NCBI RefSeq assembly: GCF_031884435.1
Contig: NZ_CP134779.1
Coordinates: 4,836,001-4,900,000, forward strand
Length of the DNA stretch: 64,000 nucleotides
Source: Bosea sp. 685
Lineage (GTDB): Bacteria; Pseudomonadota; Alphaproteobacteria; Rhizobiales; Beijerinckiaceae
Direction: 5' to 3'
Both the position numbers and the translations under genes were made by a program. The first letter of the stretch is position 1. Every line of letters begins with the position of its first letter. The notes beneath the pieces are model-generated. The model searched no databases, had not been told where the DNA came from, and was given only the letters and a program-made list of their open reading frames with translations. This document shows positions 34,482 to 42,835 of the stretch, one piece after another.

Positions 34482-35353
34482 GCCAGCCATGCCGGGTCGC
34501 GGGTGAGGGTTGCGAGCTTCGCCTTGGGATGGTCGAGGTCCGGCAGGCAGCCGAGCAGGCCCAGCGTATAGGGATGGCGTTGCGACCTTGCGGCTTCGTC
34601 GGCGAGTTCGGCAGCCGGTAGCGTCTCCATCGCCTTGCCGCCATACATCACGATGACACGGTCGCAGAAGGACTGCACCAGATGCAGATCATGGCTGATG
34701 AAGATCAGCCCCATGCCGCGCTCGGTGACGAGATCGTCGAGGATCTTGAGGATCTGGAGCTGGACGGTCACGTCGAGCGCCGAGGTCGGCTCGTCGGCGA
34801 TCAGGATGTCGGGCTCGGCGATCAGCATCATCGCGATCATCACGCGCTGGCCCATGCCGCCCGAGACCTCATGCGGATAGAGCTCGTAGACACGCCCCGG
34901 CTCGCGGATCTGCACGGCCTCCAGCATGGCGAGGCTGCGTTCCCTGGCCTCGCGCGTACTCGCCTTGTGGTGGACACGATAAGCCTCGGCGATCTGCTCG
35001 CCGACGGTCTGAACCGGATTGAGCGAGAATTTCGGATCCTGCATCACCATCGAGATATGGCGGCCGCGCAGCTTGCGCCGCCTGCGCTTGTCCATGGTGA
35101 GCAGATCCTGGCCGCGATAGACCAAGCGGTCGGCCAGGACCTCGCCGGGATAGGGGATGAGGTCGAGGATGGCGCGCCCGGTCATCGACTTGCCGGAGCC
35201 GGATTCGCCGACGATGCCGAGCCGCTCGCGGCCGAGCGTGAAGGAGAGCCCGCGCACGGCGCGCACGATCCCGGTCGGCGTGTGAAAATTGACCCGGAGA
35301 TTGTCGAGTTCGAGCAGCGGCTGTTCGGTGGGCGTGGTCAAGGCGCGCATCAT
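34478..35353 (-). CDS. Second peptide-type ABC transporter, ATP-binding subunit (OppD-like)
   Basis: A 291-residue ATPase: GESGSGKSMTG, SGGMGQR and ILIADEPTSALD. As in its partner, the C-terminal peptide-transporter extension is nearly absent. Two ATGs (35353, 35350) follow GAGGTGAG; the permease stop is one base upstream. It pairs with the downstream ATPase. Confidence 0.92.
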   Translation of the reverse strand: MMRALTTPTEQPLLELDNLRVNFHTPTGIVRAVRGLSFTLGRERLGIVGESGSGKSMTGRAILDLIPYPGEVLADRLVYRGQDLLTMDKRRRRKLRGRHISMVMQDPKFSLNPVQTVGEQIAEAYRVHHKASTREARERSLAMLEAVQIREPGRVYELYPHEVSGGMGQRVMIAMMLIAEPDILIADEPTSALDVTVQLQILKILDDLVTERGMGLIFISHDLHLVQSFCDRVIVMYGGKAMETLPAAELADEAARSQRHPYTLGLLGCLPDLDHPKAKLATLTRDPAWLA

Positions 35354-35354
35354 C

Positions 35355-36245
35355 TCACCTCTGGTCCATGACGTCGCGCAGGCCGTCGCCGAGCAGGTTG
35401 AAGCCGAGCGCGACGACGCAGATGGCAAGACCCGGGAAGGTCGCGACCCACCATTGGTCGAAGATCTGCTCGCGGCCGGCCGAGATCATGGCGCCCCATT
35501 CCGGAATCGGCGGCTGCGCGCCCAATCCCAGGAAGCCAAGGCCCGCCGCGGTCAGGATGATGCCGGCCATGTCGAGCGTGGTGCGCACGATCAGCGAGGG
35601 CAGGCAGAGCGGCACGACATGCTTCCAGACGATGCGCCATTGCGAGGCGCCCTGCAGGCGCACGGCCGCGATATAGTCCTGCTGGCGGATGATCAGCGTC
35701 TCGGCGCGGGCGACGCGGGCATAGGGCGGCCAGGCGGTGATCGCGATGGCGATAACGGCATTCTCCAGCCCCGGCCCGAGCGCGGCGACGAAGGCGAGCG
35801 CCAACACGAGGCGCGGGAAGGCCAGGAAGACGTCGGTGATGCGCATCAGCAGGCGGTCGACCCAGCCGCCGAGATAGCCCGAGGTCGCGCCGATCAAGAG
35901 GCCGACCGGCCCGACCGTGATGACGACCAGCAGCACGATCACCAGCGTGACGCGCGCGCCGTAGACGATGCGGCTGAAGATGTCGCGGCCGAGCGAATCC
36001 GTGCCGAAAAAATTGACGGCCGAGGGCGGCAGCAGGCGCTTGTCGAGATTTTGCGCGAGCGGGTTATGCGGCGCGATCAGCGGCGCGAAGGCGGCGATCA
36101 GCAACAGGGCCACGACGATGACCAGACCGGCGACCGCGAGCGGATTGCGCTTGAAGGCGAGCCATTGCCGATAGAGCTGGCCGAGCCTGGCCTGGCGGCG
36201 GGAGCTCGGGGAATCGGTGGTGAGGTAGTCGGTCCAGGTGGTCAT
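35355..36245 (-). CDS. Second peptide-type ABC transporter, permease (DppC type)
   Basis: A 296-residue permease with a cytoplasmic N-terminus, a first helix (PLAVAGLVIVVALLLIAAFAPL), NFFGTDSLGRDIFSRIVYG as in DppC proteins, and the EAA loop AVRLQGASQWRIVWKHVVPL. Its gene lies nine bases after the DppB-type permease and one base before the ATPase. Confidence 0.93.
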   Translation of the reverse strand: MTTWTDYLTTDSPSSRRQARLGQLYRQWLAFKRNPLAVAGLVIVVALLLIAAFAPLIAPHNPLAQNLDKRLLPPSAVNFFGTDSLGRDIFSRIVYGARVTLVIVLLVVITVGPVGLLIGATSGYLGGWVDRLLMRITDVFLAFPRLVLALAFVAALGPGLENAVIAIAITAWPPYARVARAETLIIRQQDYIAAVRLQGASQWRIVWKHVVPLCLPSLIVRTTLDMAGIILTAAGLGFLGLGAQPPIPEWGAMISAGREQIFDQWWVATFPGLAICVVALGFNLLGDGLRDVMDQR

Positions 36246-36254
36246 GGCGCGCCC

Positions 36255-37301
36255 TCACCGCGTCCTGGGGTCGACCAGCCGGCCGAGGATGTCGGACAGC
36301 AGGTTGACGCCGATGAAGACCGCACCGACCACCAGCGTGCCGCCGAGCACGGCGTTCATGTCGGCGTTCAGCAGGGAGTTGGTGATGTAGCGGCCGAGTC
36401 CCGGCCAGGCGAAGATCGTCTCGGTCAGCACCGAGCCTTCGAGCAGCTGCGCATAGGAGAGCGCGATCACGGTGATCAGCGGCACGAAGGCGTTGCGCAG
36501 CGCGTGGCGCCAGATCACCCGGAACTCCGACATGCCCTTCACCCGGGCGGCGATGACATATTGCTGCTGCAGCTCGGTGATCATGAAGCTGCGCGCCATG
36601 CGGCTGATATAGGCGACGCTGAGCAGGCCGAGCACGGCCGCGGGCAGGATGAGGTGGGACCAGGCGTCGCGGAACGCGTCCCATTCCCCCTGCAGGGCGG
36701 CGTCGATGACGAGGACGCCGGTGATCGGATCGACGAAGTCCTGATAGGCGACGCTGATGCGGCCGGGTCCACCGACCCAGCCGAGCTTGGCGTAGAACAG
36801 GAGCAGACCCATCAGGCCGAACCAGAACACCGGGACGGAATAGCCGAACAGGCCGATCAGGCGCGCGAGCTGGTCGGGCCAGCGGCCCTGATAGACCGCT
36901 GCCAGCACGCCGAGGGGCACACCGAGCGCGACGCCGATGAGCGTGCCCAGCGTGGCGAGCTCCAGTGTGGCCGGGAAGACGCGCTTGATGTCGTCGGTGA
37001 CGAGATTCGAGGTCAGCACCGACTTGCCGAGATCGCCGGTGAAGACCTTGCCGACATAGGTGGCGAATTGCTGCCAGAGCGGTTTGTCGAGGCCGAGCGC
37101 GGCGCGGGCGGCGTCATAGACGTCGGCTTTTGCGTTGTCTCCGACGACCGCCAGCACCGGGTCGATCGGGATCACGCGGGCGATCAGGAAAGTGACCAGC
37201 AGCAGGCCGAAAAAGGTGATCGCCACCGTGCTGAGCTCGCGCCCGGCGATGCGCCCCCAGACTGCGCTCCGTCCGCCCCAACTTATGTCTGAAGCTGCCA
37301 T
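36255..37301 (-). CDS. Second peptide-type ABC transporter, permease (DppB type)
   Basis: A 348-residue permease. After about 20 hydrophilic residues the first helix reads AITFFGLLLVTFLIARVIP, followed by IDPVLAVVG, and later the EAA loop YVIAARVKGMSEFRVIWRHALRN. It is separated from the binding-protein gene by 162 bp that hold a strong hairpin. Confidence 0.93.
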   Translation of the reverse strand: MAASDISWGGRSAVWGRIAGRELSTVAITFFGLLLVTFLIARVIPIDPVLAVVGDNAKADVYDAARAALGLDKPLWQQFATYVGKVFTGDLGKSVLTSNLVTDDIKRVFPATLELATLGTLIGVALGVPLGVLAAVYQGRWPDQLARLIGLFGYSVPVFWFGLMGLLLFYAKLGWVGGPGRISVAYQDFVDPITGVLVIDAALQGEWDAFRDAWSHLILPAAVLGLLSVAYISRMARSFMITELQQQYVIAARVKGMSEFRVIWRHALRNAFVPLITVIALSYAQLLEGSVLTETIFAWPGLGRYITNSLLNADMNAVLGGTLVVGAVFIGVNLLSDILGRLVDPRTR

Positions 37302-37416
37302 TCACCCGACCAATGTTACCAAACTGCAGCGACGAAGGCGCGTCCTAGAGCCGTGGAAAACGGGAAAGCCCGCGGGACGATCCCACCCCTTGGAAGACCA
37401 AGCCCAAGCAAGAACC

Positions 37417-37443
37417 CCGCCGCGGCCTCGAGAGCCGCGGCGG
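37417..37443 (-). terminator. Strong hairpin after the second binding-protein gene
   Basis: CCGCCGCGGC (37417-37426) and GCCGCGGCGG (37434-37443) are a perfect 10-bp inverted repeat with a 7-base loop, 20 bp past the binding-protein stop. There is no clean T-run, so it is more likely an mRNA-stabilising or partial-termination hairpin than a full terminator. Confidence 0.65.
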
Positions 37444-37463
37444 TTCGATTGGTGGTTCCGATC

Positions 37464-39065
37464 TCAGTTCTTGCTGAGGGTCGAGTAGAGGTTGCTGGCC
37501 GAGCCCGGCCCCAGGATCAGCCCGTCGACATTCTTGCGGTGAGCGGCGACCTCGACCTGCTGGAACATGATGACGAAGGGCGAGACCTTCTGGTGCTCGC
37601 GCTCAATGCCCTCATAGCCGGCTTTGCGCTTGTCGCTGTCGGTCTCGAAGACGAGCGCGCCGGTCTTCTTGCTCATCTCCGGGATGTCCCAGGCGTTGCG
37701 CCAGGCGAGCGTCTTGGAGCGGGCGTCCTCGGCATTGTTCTCGTTGATGGCGAAGGTCTCGGCATTGGTGTGCGGGTCCTGATAGTCGGGACCCCACTGG
37801 CCGATATAGATGTCGTGCGTGCGTGCGCGATATTTGGTCAGCGTCTGCTTGCCGTCGCCGGGGATCAGTTCGAGCTTGATGCCGGCCTGGGCCCAGTTCG
37901 CCTGGACCGCCTGGGCGATGTCGGTGATCGGGTTGACCGAGCGGGTGTCCATGGTGACGGAGAAGCCGTTCGGCAGGCCGGCCTTGGCGAGCAGCTCCTT
38001 GGCCTTGGCCGGGTCGAACTTGTAAGGCCGGTCGTCGATGGCGCCGAGGAAGCCCTTGGGCAGGAAGGCCTGGTGCGGCTTGTAGGTGCCGGCCACGATG
38101 TTGCGCTCGATCGAGTCGTAGTCGACCAGGTATTTCAGCGCCTCGCGCACCTCGGGCTTGGCGAGATTGGCGTTCTTCTGGTTGAGGCCGAGATAGAGGA
38201 TGTAACCCTTGTCGCCGACCTGCTGGACGATGTCGGCGTTGCTCTTGATCGAATCAAGCTGGTCCTTCGACAGGTTGCGGGCGTAGTCGACGTCGCCCTT
38301 CTCCAGCAGCAACCTCTGCGAGGCGGGCTCGGCGACATGGCGCACGACGACGCGCTTCACCTTCGGCGCGCCCATGAACCAGTCGGGGTTAGCCTCGAGC
38401 GTGTATTGCTCGTTGGCGCGCCAGGCGCGCAGCTTGTAGGCGCCCGAGCCGGCCGAGTTCTGCTTGAGCCATTCATAGCCGAAATCGCCGGCCTTCTCGT
38501 TCGCCTTGACCAGCTTGGAATCGACGATCACCGCGACGTTGGCGGTCAGGCAGTTCAGGAAGAAGCTCGGCGCATAGGGCTTGTCGACGGTGATGGTGAC
38601 GGTCTTGTCGTCGACCGCCTTCACCATCTCGGTGACGTTGTCCTTGGTCAGGCCGAACTGGGTCAGGATGAAGCCCGGCGACTTGTTCAGCACCACGGCG
38701 CGCTGGAACGAATAGACCACGTCGGCGGCCGTCAGCGGGTTGCCCGAGTGGAACTTGACGTTGGGCTTGAGCTTGAAGGTGTAGGTCTTGCTGTCGGGGC
38801 TGATGGTCCAGCCCTCGGCAAGGTCGCCATAAAGCTTGGAGGGATCGGCCAGATCGAACCGCACCAACTTGTCGTAGACGTTGCCGACGACTTCGCCGCC
38901 GGAGAATTCGAACACTTCGGCGGGATCGAGCGAGATGATATCGTCGATCTGCTTGGCCATCACGACCGTGTCCTTCGGCGTCTGTGCCATGGCGGTGGTC
39001 GCCATCAACGCCGTAAAGGCCGATACCGTCAGCAATCTCGCAACATGACGCATGGAAATCCCCAT
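37464..39065 (-). CDS. Second peptide-type ABC transporter, substrate-binding protein
   Basis: A 533-residue family 5 solute-binding protein: signal peptide ending ATTAMAQ, then DTVVMAKQIDDIISLDPAEVFE and FHSGNPLTAADVVYSF. Near the C-terminus, QWGPDYQDPHTNAETF resembles dipeptide-type binding proteins. ATG 39053, four codons in, has a better ribosome site (GGGGA) and could be the true start. The ligand is unknown. Confidence 0.92.
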   Translation of the reverse strand: MGISMRHVARLLTVSAFTALMATTAMAQTPKDTVVMAKQIDDIISLDPAEVFEFSGGEVVGNVYDKLVRFDLADPSKLYGDLAEGWTISPDSKTYTFKLKPNVKFHSGNPLTAADVVYSFQRAVVLNKSPGFILTQFGLTKDNVTEMVKAVDDKTVTITVDKPYAPSFFLNCLTANVAVIVDSKLVKANEKAGDFGYEWLKQNSAGSGAYKLRAWRANEQYTLEANPDWFMGAPKVKRVVVRHVAEPASQRLLLEKGDVDYARNLSKDQLDSIKSNADIVQQVGDKGYILYLGLNQKNANLAKPEVREALKYLVDYDSIERNIVAGTYKPHQAFLPKGFLGAIDDRPYKFDPAKAKELLAKAGLPNGFSVTMDTRSVNPITDIAQAVQANWAQAGIKLELIPGDGKQTLTKYRARTHDIYIGQWGPDYQDPHTNAETFAINENNAEDARSKTLAWRNAWDIPEMSKKTGALVFETDSDKRKAGYEGIEREHQKVSPFVIMFQQVEVAAHRKNVDGLILGPGSASNLYSTLSKN

Positions 39066-39307
39066 CGTTTGATTTCGCCGGCCTTTCAGTGGCCGTTCAG
39101 TCCAATGTGGAACCAGTTGCCGGGCGATGTCCAGCGGCTCCGCGAAGGGCCCCGAGGCAAGCGCTGTGGAGAACTGCCTAATTCTTGCGCAGTCGCCGCG
39201 ATTGCCGGCGTGCCCTTGCGCAAGTTGCGCCTTTGCGGGTTTTGCCGGCATCGCTAACGTGTCATGGCCCGGCGCCCCGCCGGACGACCACAAGCAGGTG
39301 CCAAGCC

Positions 39308-42300
39308 TTGGCCATCATCGCCGCGCTGAACCACGTCACCCATTACAGCTATGACCGGCCGGTCACGCTGGGGCCGCAGATCATCCGCCTGAGGCCGGCG
39401 CCGCATTGCCGGGCCGCGATCAACAGCTATTCGCTGAAGGTCACGCCGGCCGAGCATTTCGTGAACTGGCAGCAGGACCCCAGCGGCAACTGGCTGGCCC
39501 GCTTCGTCTTTCCCGAGCCGGTGAAGGAATTCCGCATCGAGGTCGACCTCGTCACCGAGCTCTCGATCATCAATCCGTTCGACTTCTTCGTCGAAACCGA
39601 CGCCGAGATCTTCCCCTTCGCCTATCCCGAGGAGTTGCGCGCGGAGCTCGCGCCCTATCTCGTCACCGAGCCGGCAGGCCCGCTGCTGGCGGCCTATCTC
39701 GCGACGATCCCGCGCGAGCCGACCAACACAGTCAACTTCATCGTCGATCTCAACGCCCGGCTGGCGCAGGGCATCGCCTATGGCATCCGCATGGAGCCCG
39801 GCGTCCAGGAGCCCGAGCACACGCTCGACATCAAATCCGGCTCCTGCCGCGATACGAGCTGGCTGCTCGTCCAGATCATGCGCCATCTCGGCTTCGCGGC
39901 GCGCTTCGTCTCCGGCTACCTGATCCAGATGAAGGCGGATATCGACCCGCTGGAAGGCCCGCGCGGCACCGACAAGGATTTTACCGACCTCCACGCCTGG
40001 GCGGAGATCTATATCCCCGGCGCCGGCTGGATCGGGCTCGACCCGACCTCGGGCCTGCTCACCGGCGAAGGGCACCTGCCGCTGGCGGCGACGCCGCATT
40101 TCCGCTCGGCCGCGCCGGTCTCAGGTGTCGCAAGCTTCGCCGAGACGACATTCGACTTTTCGATGAGCGTGGCGCGCGTGCATGAGGTGCCGCGCATCAC
40201 CTTGCCCTTCTCGGACGCGTCCTGGGGCGAACTCGATGCGCTGGGCGAGAAGGTCGAGGCCGATCTGCAGGCGGGGGACGTCCGCCTGACCATGGGCGGC
40301 GAGCCGACCTTCGTCTCGATCGACGACCAGAGCGGCGAGGAATGGAACATCGCCGCCGTCGGTCCGACCAAGCGCCAGCGCGCCGATGTGATGATCCGGC
40401 GCCTGCGCGAGCGCTTCGCGCCGGGCGGCATGCTGCATTACGGCCAGGGCAAATGGTATCCGGGCGAGAGCCTGCCGCGCTGGGCGTTTGCGCTCTATTG
40501 GCGCACCGATGGCGAGCCGATCTGGCGCGACGCCGCGCTGATTGCACGCGAGCCTGGCGCACCGACCGGCGGCGACCGCGAATTGGAGGCCGCCGCCTCG
40601 ATCCGCGACGCCGAGGCGCTGGCGGCCGGCCTCTCGGAGAAGCTGGGGCTGGGCGCCGATTATGTGCTGCCGGCCTATGAGGACACCGGCCACTGGCTCC
40701 TGAAGGAGGCGCAGCTTCCCGACAATGTCGACCCGCTCGACCCGCGCCTTGCCGACCCGGAGGAGCGCGCGCGCATGGCGCAGGTCTTCCAGCTCGGGCT
40801 GGGCAAACCGCGCGGCTATGTCATTCCGGTGCAGCGCTGGCAGAGCCAAGCCGGCGACCGACGCTGGCGCTCGGAGAAGTGGAAGCTCCGGCGCGGCAAG
40901 CTCTTCCTGGTGCCGGGCGATTCGCCCGTGGGCTACCGCCTGCCGCTCGGCTCGCTGCCGGTCGTGCCGAAGGACGAATATCCGCATCTCCATCCGCAAG
41001 ACCCGATGGAGCCGCGCGGGCCGCTGCCGCCGGCCGGCGCGATCAATGCTGCGTCAGCCACTGCAAGCGTGAACGGCTCGCAAGCTGCTCCTCCGGCATA
41101 CGCCCCCCCGCCTCCGCGACAGATGACGCGCTCGGTCGACACTGCGGGTGATGGAAATGCCCAGGACCGCACCGAGCAGGAGATCGGCGGCGAGCATGTC
41201 CGCACGGCGCTGAGCCTCGAGGTCCGCGACAACATCCTGTGCGTCTTCCTGCCGCCGGTCGAGAAGCTGGAGGATTATCTGGAGCTGATCGCCAGCGTCG
41301 AGGCGGTGGCGCAGGAGCTGAACCTGCCCGTCCATATCGAGGGTTATTCGCCGCCCAACGACCCGCGCCTCAACGTCATCAAGGTCACGCCCGATCCCGG
41401 CGTGATCGAGGTCAACATCCACCCGGCCAAGAGCTGGCGCGAGGCGGTGGACATCACGCGCGGCGTCTATGAGGAGGCACGACAGTCGCGGCTCTGCGCC
41501 GAAAAATTCATGGTCGATGGCCGCCATACCGGCACCGGCGGCGGCAATCATGTCGTGCTCGGCGGCGTGACGCCGCCCGATAGCCCGTTCCTGCGCCGGC
41601 CGGACCTGCTCAAGAGCATCATCCTGTACTGGAACAGGCACCCCTCCCTGTCCTTCCTGTTCTCAGGCCTCTTCATCGGCCCGACGAGCCAGGCCCCGCG
41701 CATCGACGAGGCGCGCTTCGACCAGCTCTACGAGCTGGAGATCGCGCTCGCACAAGTGCCGGGACCGGGCGCGCCGAGCATTCCGCTCTGGCTGGTCGAC
41801 CGGCTGTTCCGCAACCTCCTGGTCGACGTCTCCGGCAACACGCACCGCACCGAGATCTGCATCGACAAGCTCTATTCGCCGGACGGGCCGACCGGCCGTC
41901 TCGGGCTGATCGAGTTCCGCTCCTTCGAGATGCCGCCCGATGCGCGCATGAGCCTGGCGCAGCAGCTGCTGATCCGGGCGTTGGTCGCCTGGTTCTGGCG
42001 CGAGCCGCAGAGCGGCAGCCTGGTGCGCTGGGGCACGACGCTGCATGACCGCTTCATGCTGCCGGAGCTGGTCTGGCAGGATTTCAAGGACGTGCTCGCC
42101 GATCTCGGTCGCGCCGGCTACGCCTTCGACCCGGTCTGGTTCGAGGCGCAGGCCGAGTTCCGCTTCCCGTTCTACGGCAAGGTCGAGCATGGCGGGGTCG
42201 AGCTCGAACTGCGCCAGGCGCTCGAGCCCTGGCATGTCATGGGCGAGGAGGGCGCGATCGGCGGCACGGTGCGCTATGTCGACAGCTCGGTGGAGCGCCT

Positions 42301-42709
42301 GCAGGTCAAGGCCAAGGGGCTCGTGCCCGGCCGCCATCTCATCACCTGCAATGGCCGCCGCATGCCGATGACGCCAAGCGGCGGCACCAGTGAGGCGATC
42401 GCCGCCGTGCGCTTCAAGGCCTGGCAGCCGAGCTCGGGCCTGCACCCGACGATTCCGGTGCATGCGCCGCTGACCTTCGACATCGTCGATACCTGGGTCG
42501 GGCGCTCGCTCGGAGGTTGCGTCTACCATGTCGCCCATCCCGGAGGGCGCAATTATGAAACTCCTCCCGTGAATTCCTACGAAGCCGAGGCGCGCCGGCT
42601 CGCGCGTTTCGAAGCGATCGGGCATAGTCCTGGCGCGCTGGCGATTCCGCCGGAAGAGCGCAGCGTCGAATTTCCGCTCACTTTGGATTTGCGACGCCCT
42701 AAAGCATGA
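39308..42709 (+). CDS. Transglutaminase-like protein with DUF2126 C-terminal region
   Basis: A 1133-residue protein. Residues 1-80 match the bacterial transglutaminase N-terminal domain ([13 protein letters not shown]). The core has the Cys-His-Asp triad at about Cys180 (SGSCRDTSW), His229 (LHAWAEI) and Asp245 (GLDPTSG). From about residue 320 to the end is the DUF2126 region ([40 protein letters not shown]), interrupted by a Pro/Ala-rich stretch. The family may cleave or cross-link peptides. The TTG start follows AGCAGG. First gene of a three-gene set; its TGA lies inside a repeat. Confidence 0.88.
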   Translation: MAIIAALNHVTHYSYDRPVTLGPQIIRLRPAPHCRAAINSYSLKVTPAEHFVNWQQDPSGNWLARFVFPEPVKEFRIEVDLVTELSIINPFDFFVETDAEIFPFAYPEELRAELAPYLVTEPAGPLLAAYLATIPREPTNTVNFIVDLNARLAQGIAYGIRMEPGVQEPEHTLDIKSGSCRDTSWLLVQIMRHLGFAARFVSGYLIQMKADIDPLEGPRGTDKDFTDLHAWAEIYIPGAGWIGLDPTSGLLTGEGHLPLAATPHFRSAAPVSGVASFAETTFDFSMSVARVHEVPRITLPFSDASWGELDALGEKVEADLQAGDVRLTMGGEPTFVSIDDQSGEEWNIAAVGPTKRQRADVMIRRLRERFAPGGMLHYGQGKWYPGESLPRWAFALYWRTDGEPIWRDAALIAREPGAPTGGDRELEAAASIRDAEALAAGLSEKLGLGADYVLPAYEDTGHWLLKEAQLPDNVDPLDPRLADPEERARMAQVFQLGLGKPRGYVIPVQRWQSQAGDRRWRSEKWKLRRGKLFLVPGDSPVGYRLPLGSLPVVPKDEYPHLHPQDPMEPRGPLPPAGAINAASATASVNGSQAAPPAYAPPPPRQMTRSVDTAGDGNAQDRTEQEIGGEHVRTALSLEVRDNILCVFLPPVEKLEDYLELIASVEAVAQELNLPVHIEGYSPPNDPRLNVIKVTPDPGVIEVNIHPAKSWREAVDITRGVYEEARQSRLCAEKFMVDGRHTGTGGGNHVVLGGVTPPDSPFLRRPDLLKSIILYWNRHPSLSFLFSGLFIGPTSQAPRIDEARFDQLYELEIALAQVPGPGAPSIPLWLVDRLFRNLLVDVSGNTHRTEICIDKLYSPDGPTGRLGLIEFRSFEMPPDARMSLAQQLLIRALVAWFWREPQSGSLVRWGTTLHDRFMLPELVWQDFKDVLADLGRAGYAFDPVWFEAQAEFRFPFYGKVEHGGVELELRQALEPWHVMGEEGAIGGTVRYVDSSVERLQVKAKGLVPGRHLITCNGRRMPMTPSGGTSEAIAAVRFKAWQPSSGLHPTIPVHAPLTFDIVDTWVGRSLGGCVYHVAHPGGRNYETPPVNSYEAEARRLARFEAIGHSPGALAIPPEERSVEFPLTLDLRRPKA

Positions 42710-42816
42710 TGCCGAAAAGTGGGAACCGGTTTTCGGACGACATCATGCTCCCACTTATTGTTGTAGAGACGGATTCAGATTTTAGGTCGATTCGACCTAA
42801 AATCATCCGGCTCTAG
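42704..42816. repeat. Two-part palindromic repeat between module genes
   Basis: GCATGATG...CATCATGC surrounds an AAAAGTGGGAACCGGTTTT core (42704-42748). A second palindrome at 42778-42804 has 13-bp perfect arms (GATTTTAGGTCGA) and a single central base. The element supplies the stop codon of the upstream gene. Confidence 0.88.
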
Positions 42817-42835
42817 AGGAGCATAGACGCAAGCG

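Noticed and set aside
35289..37292. 667-codon plus-strand open frame
   Set aside because: Antisense to two well-defined permease genes; low-complexity Asp/Gln/Arg composition typical of the complement of membrane-protein codons.
37353..39257. 634-codon plus-strand open frame
   Set aside because: Antisense to the second substrate-binding protein, which has a signal peptide and family motifs.
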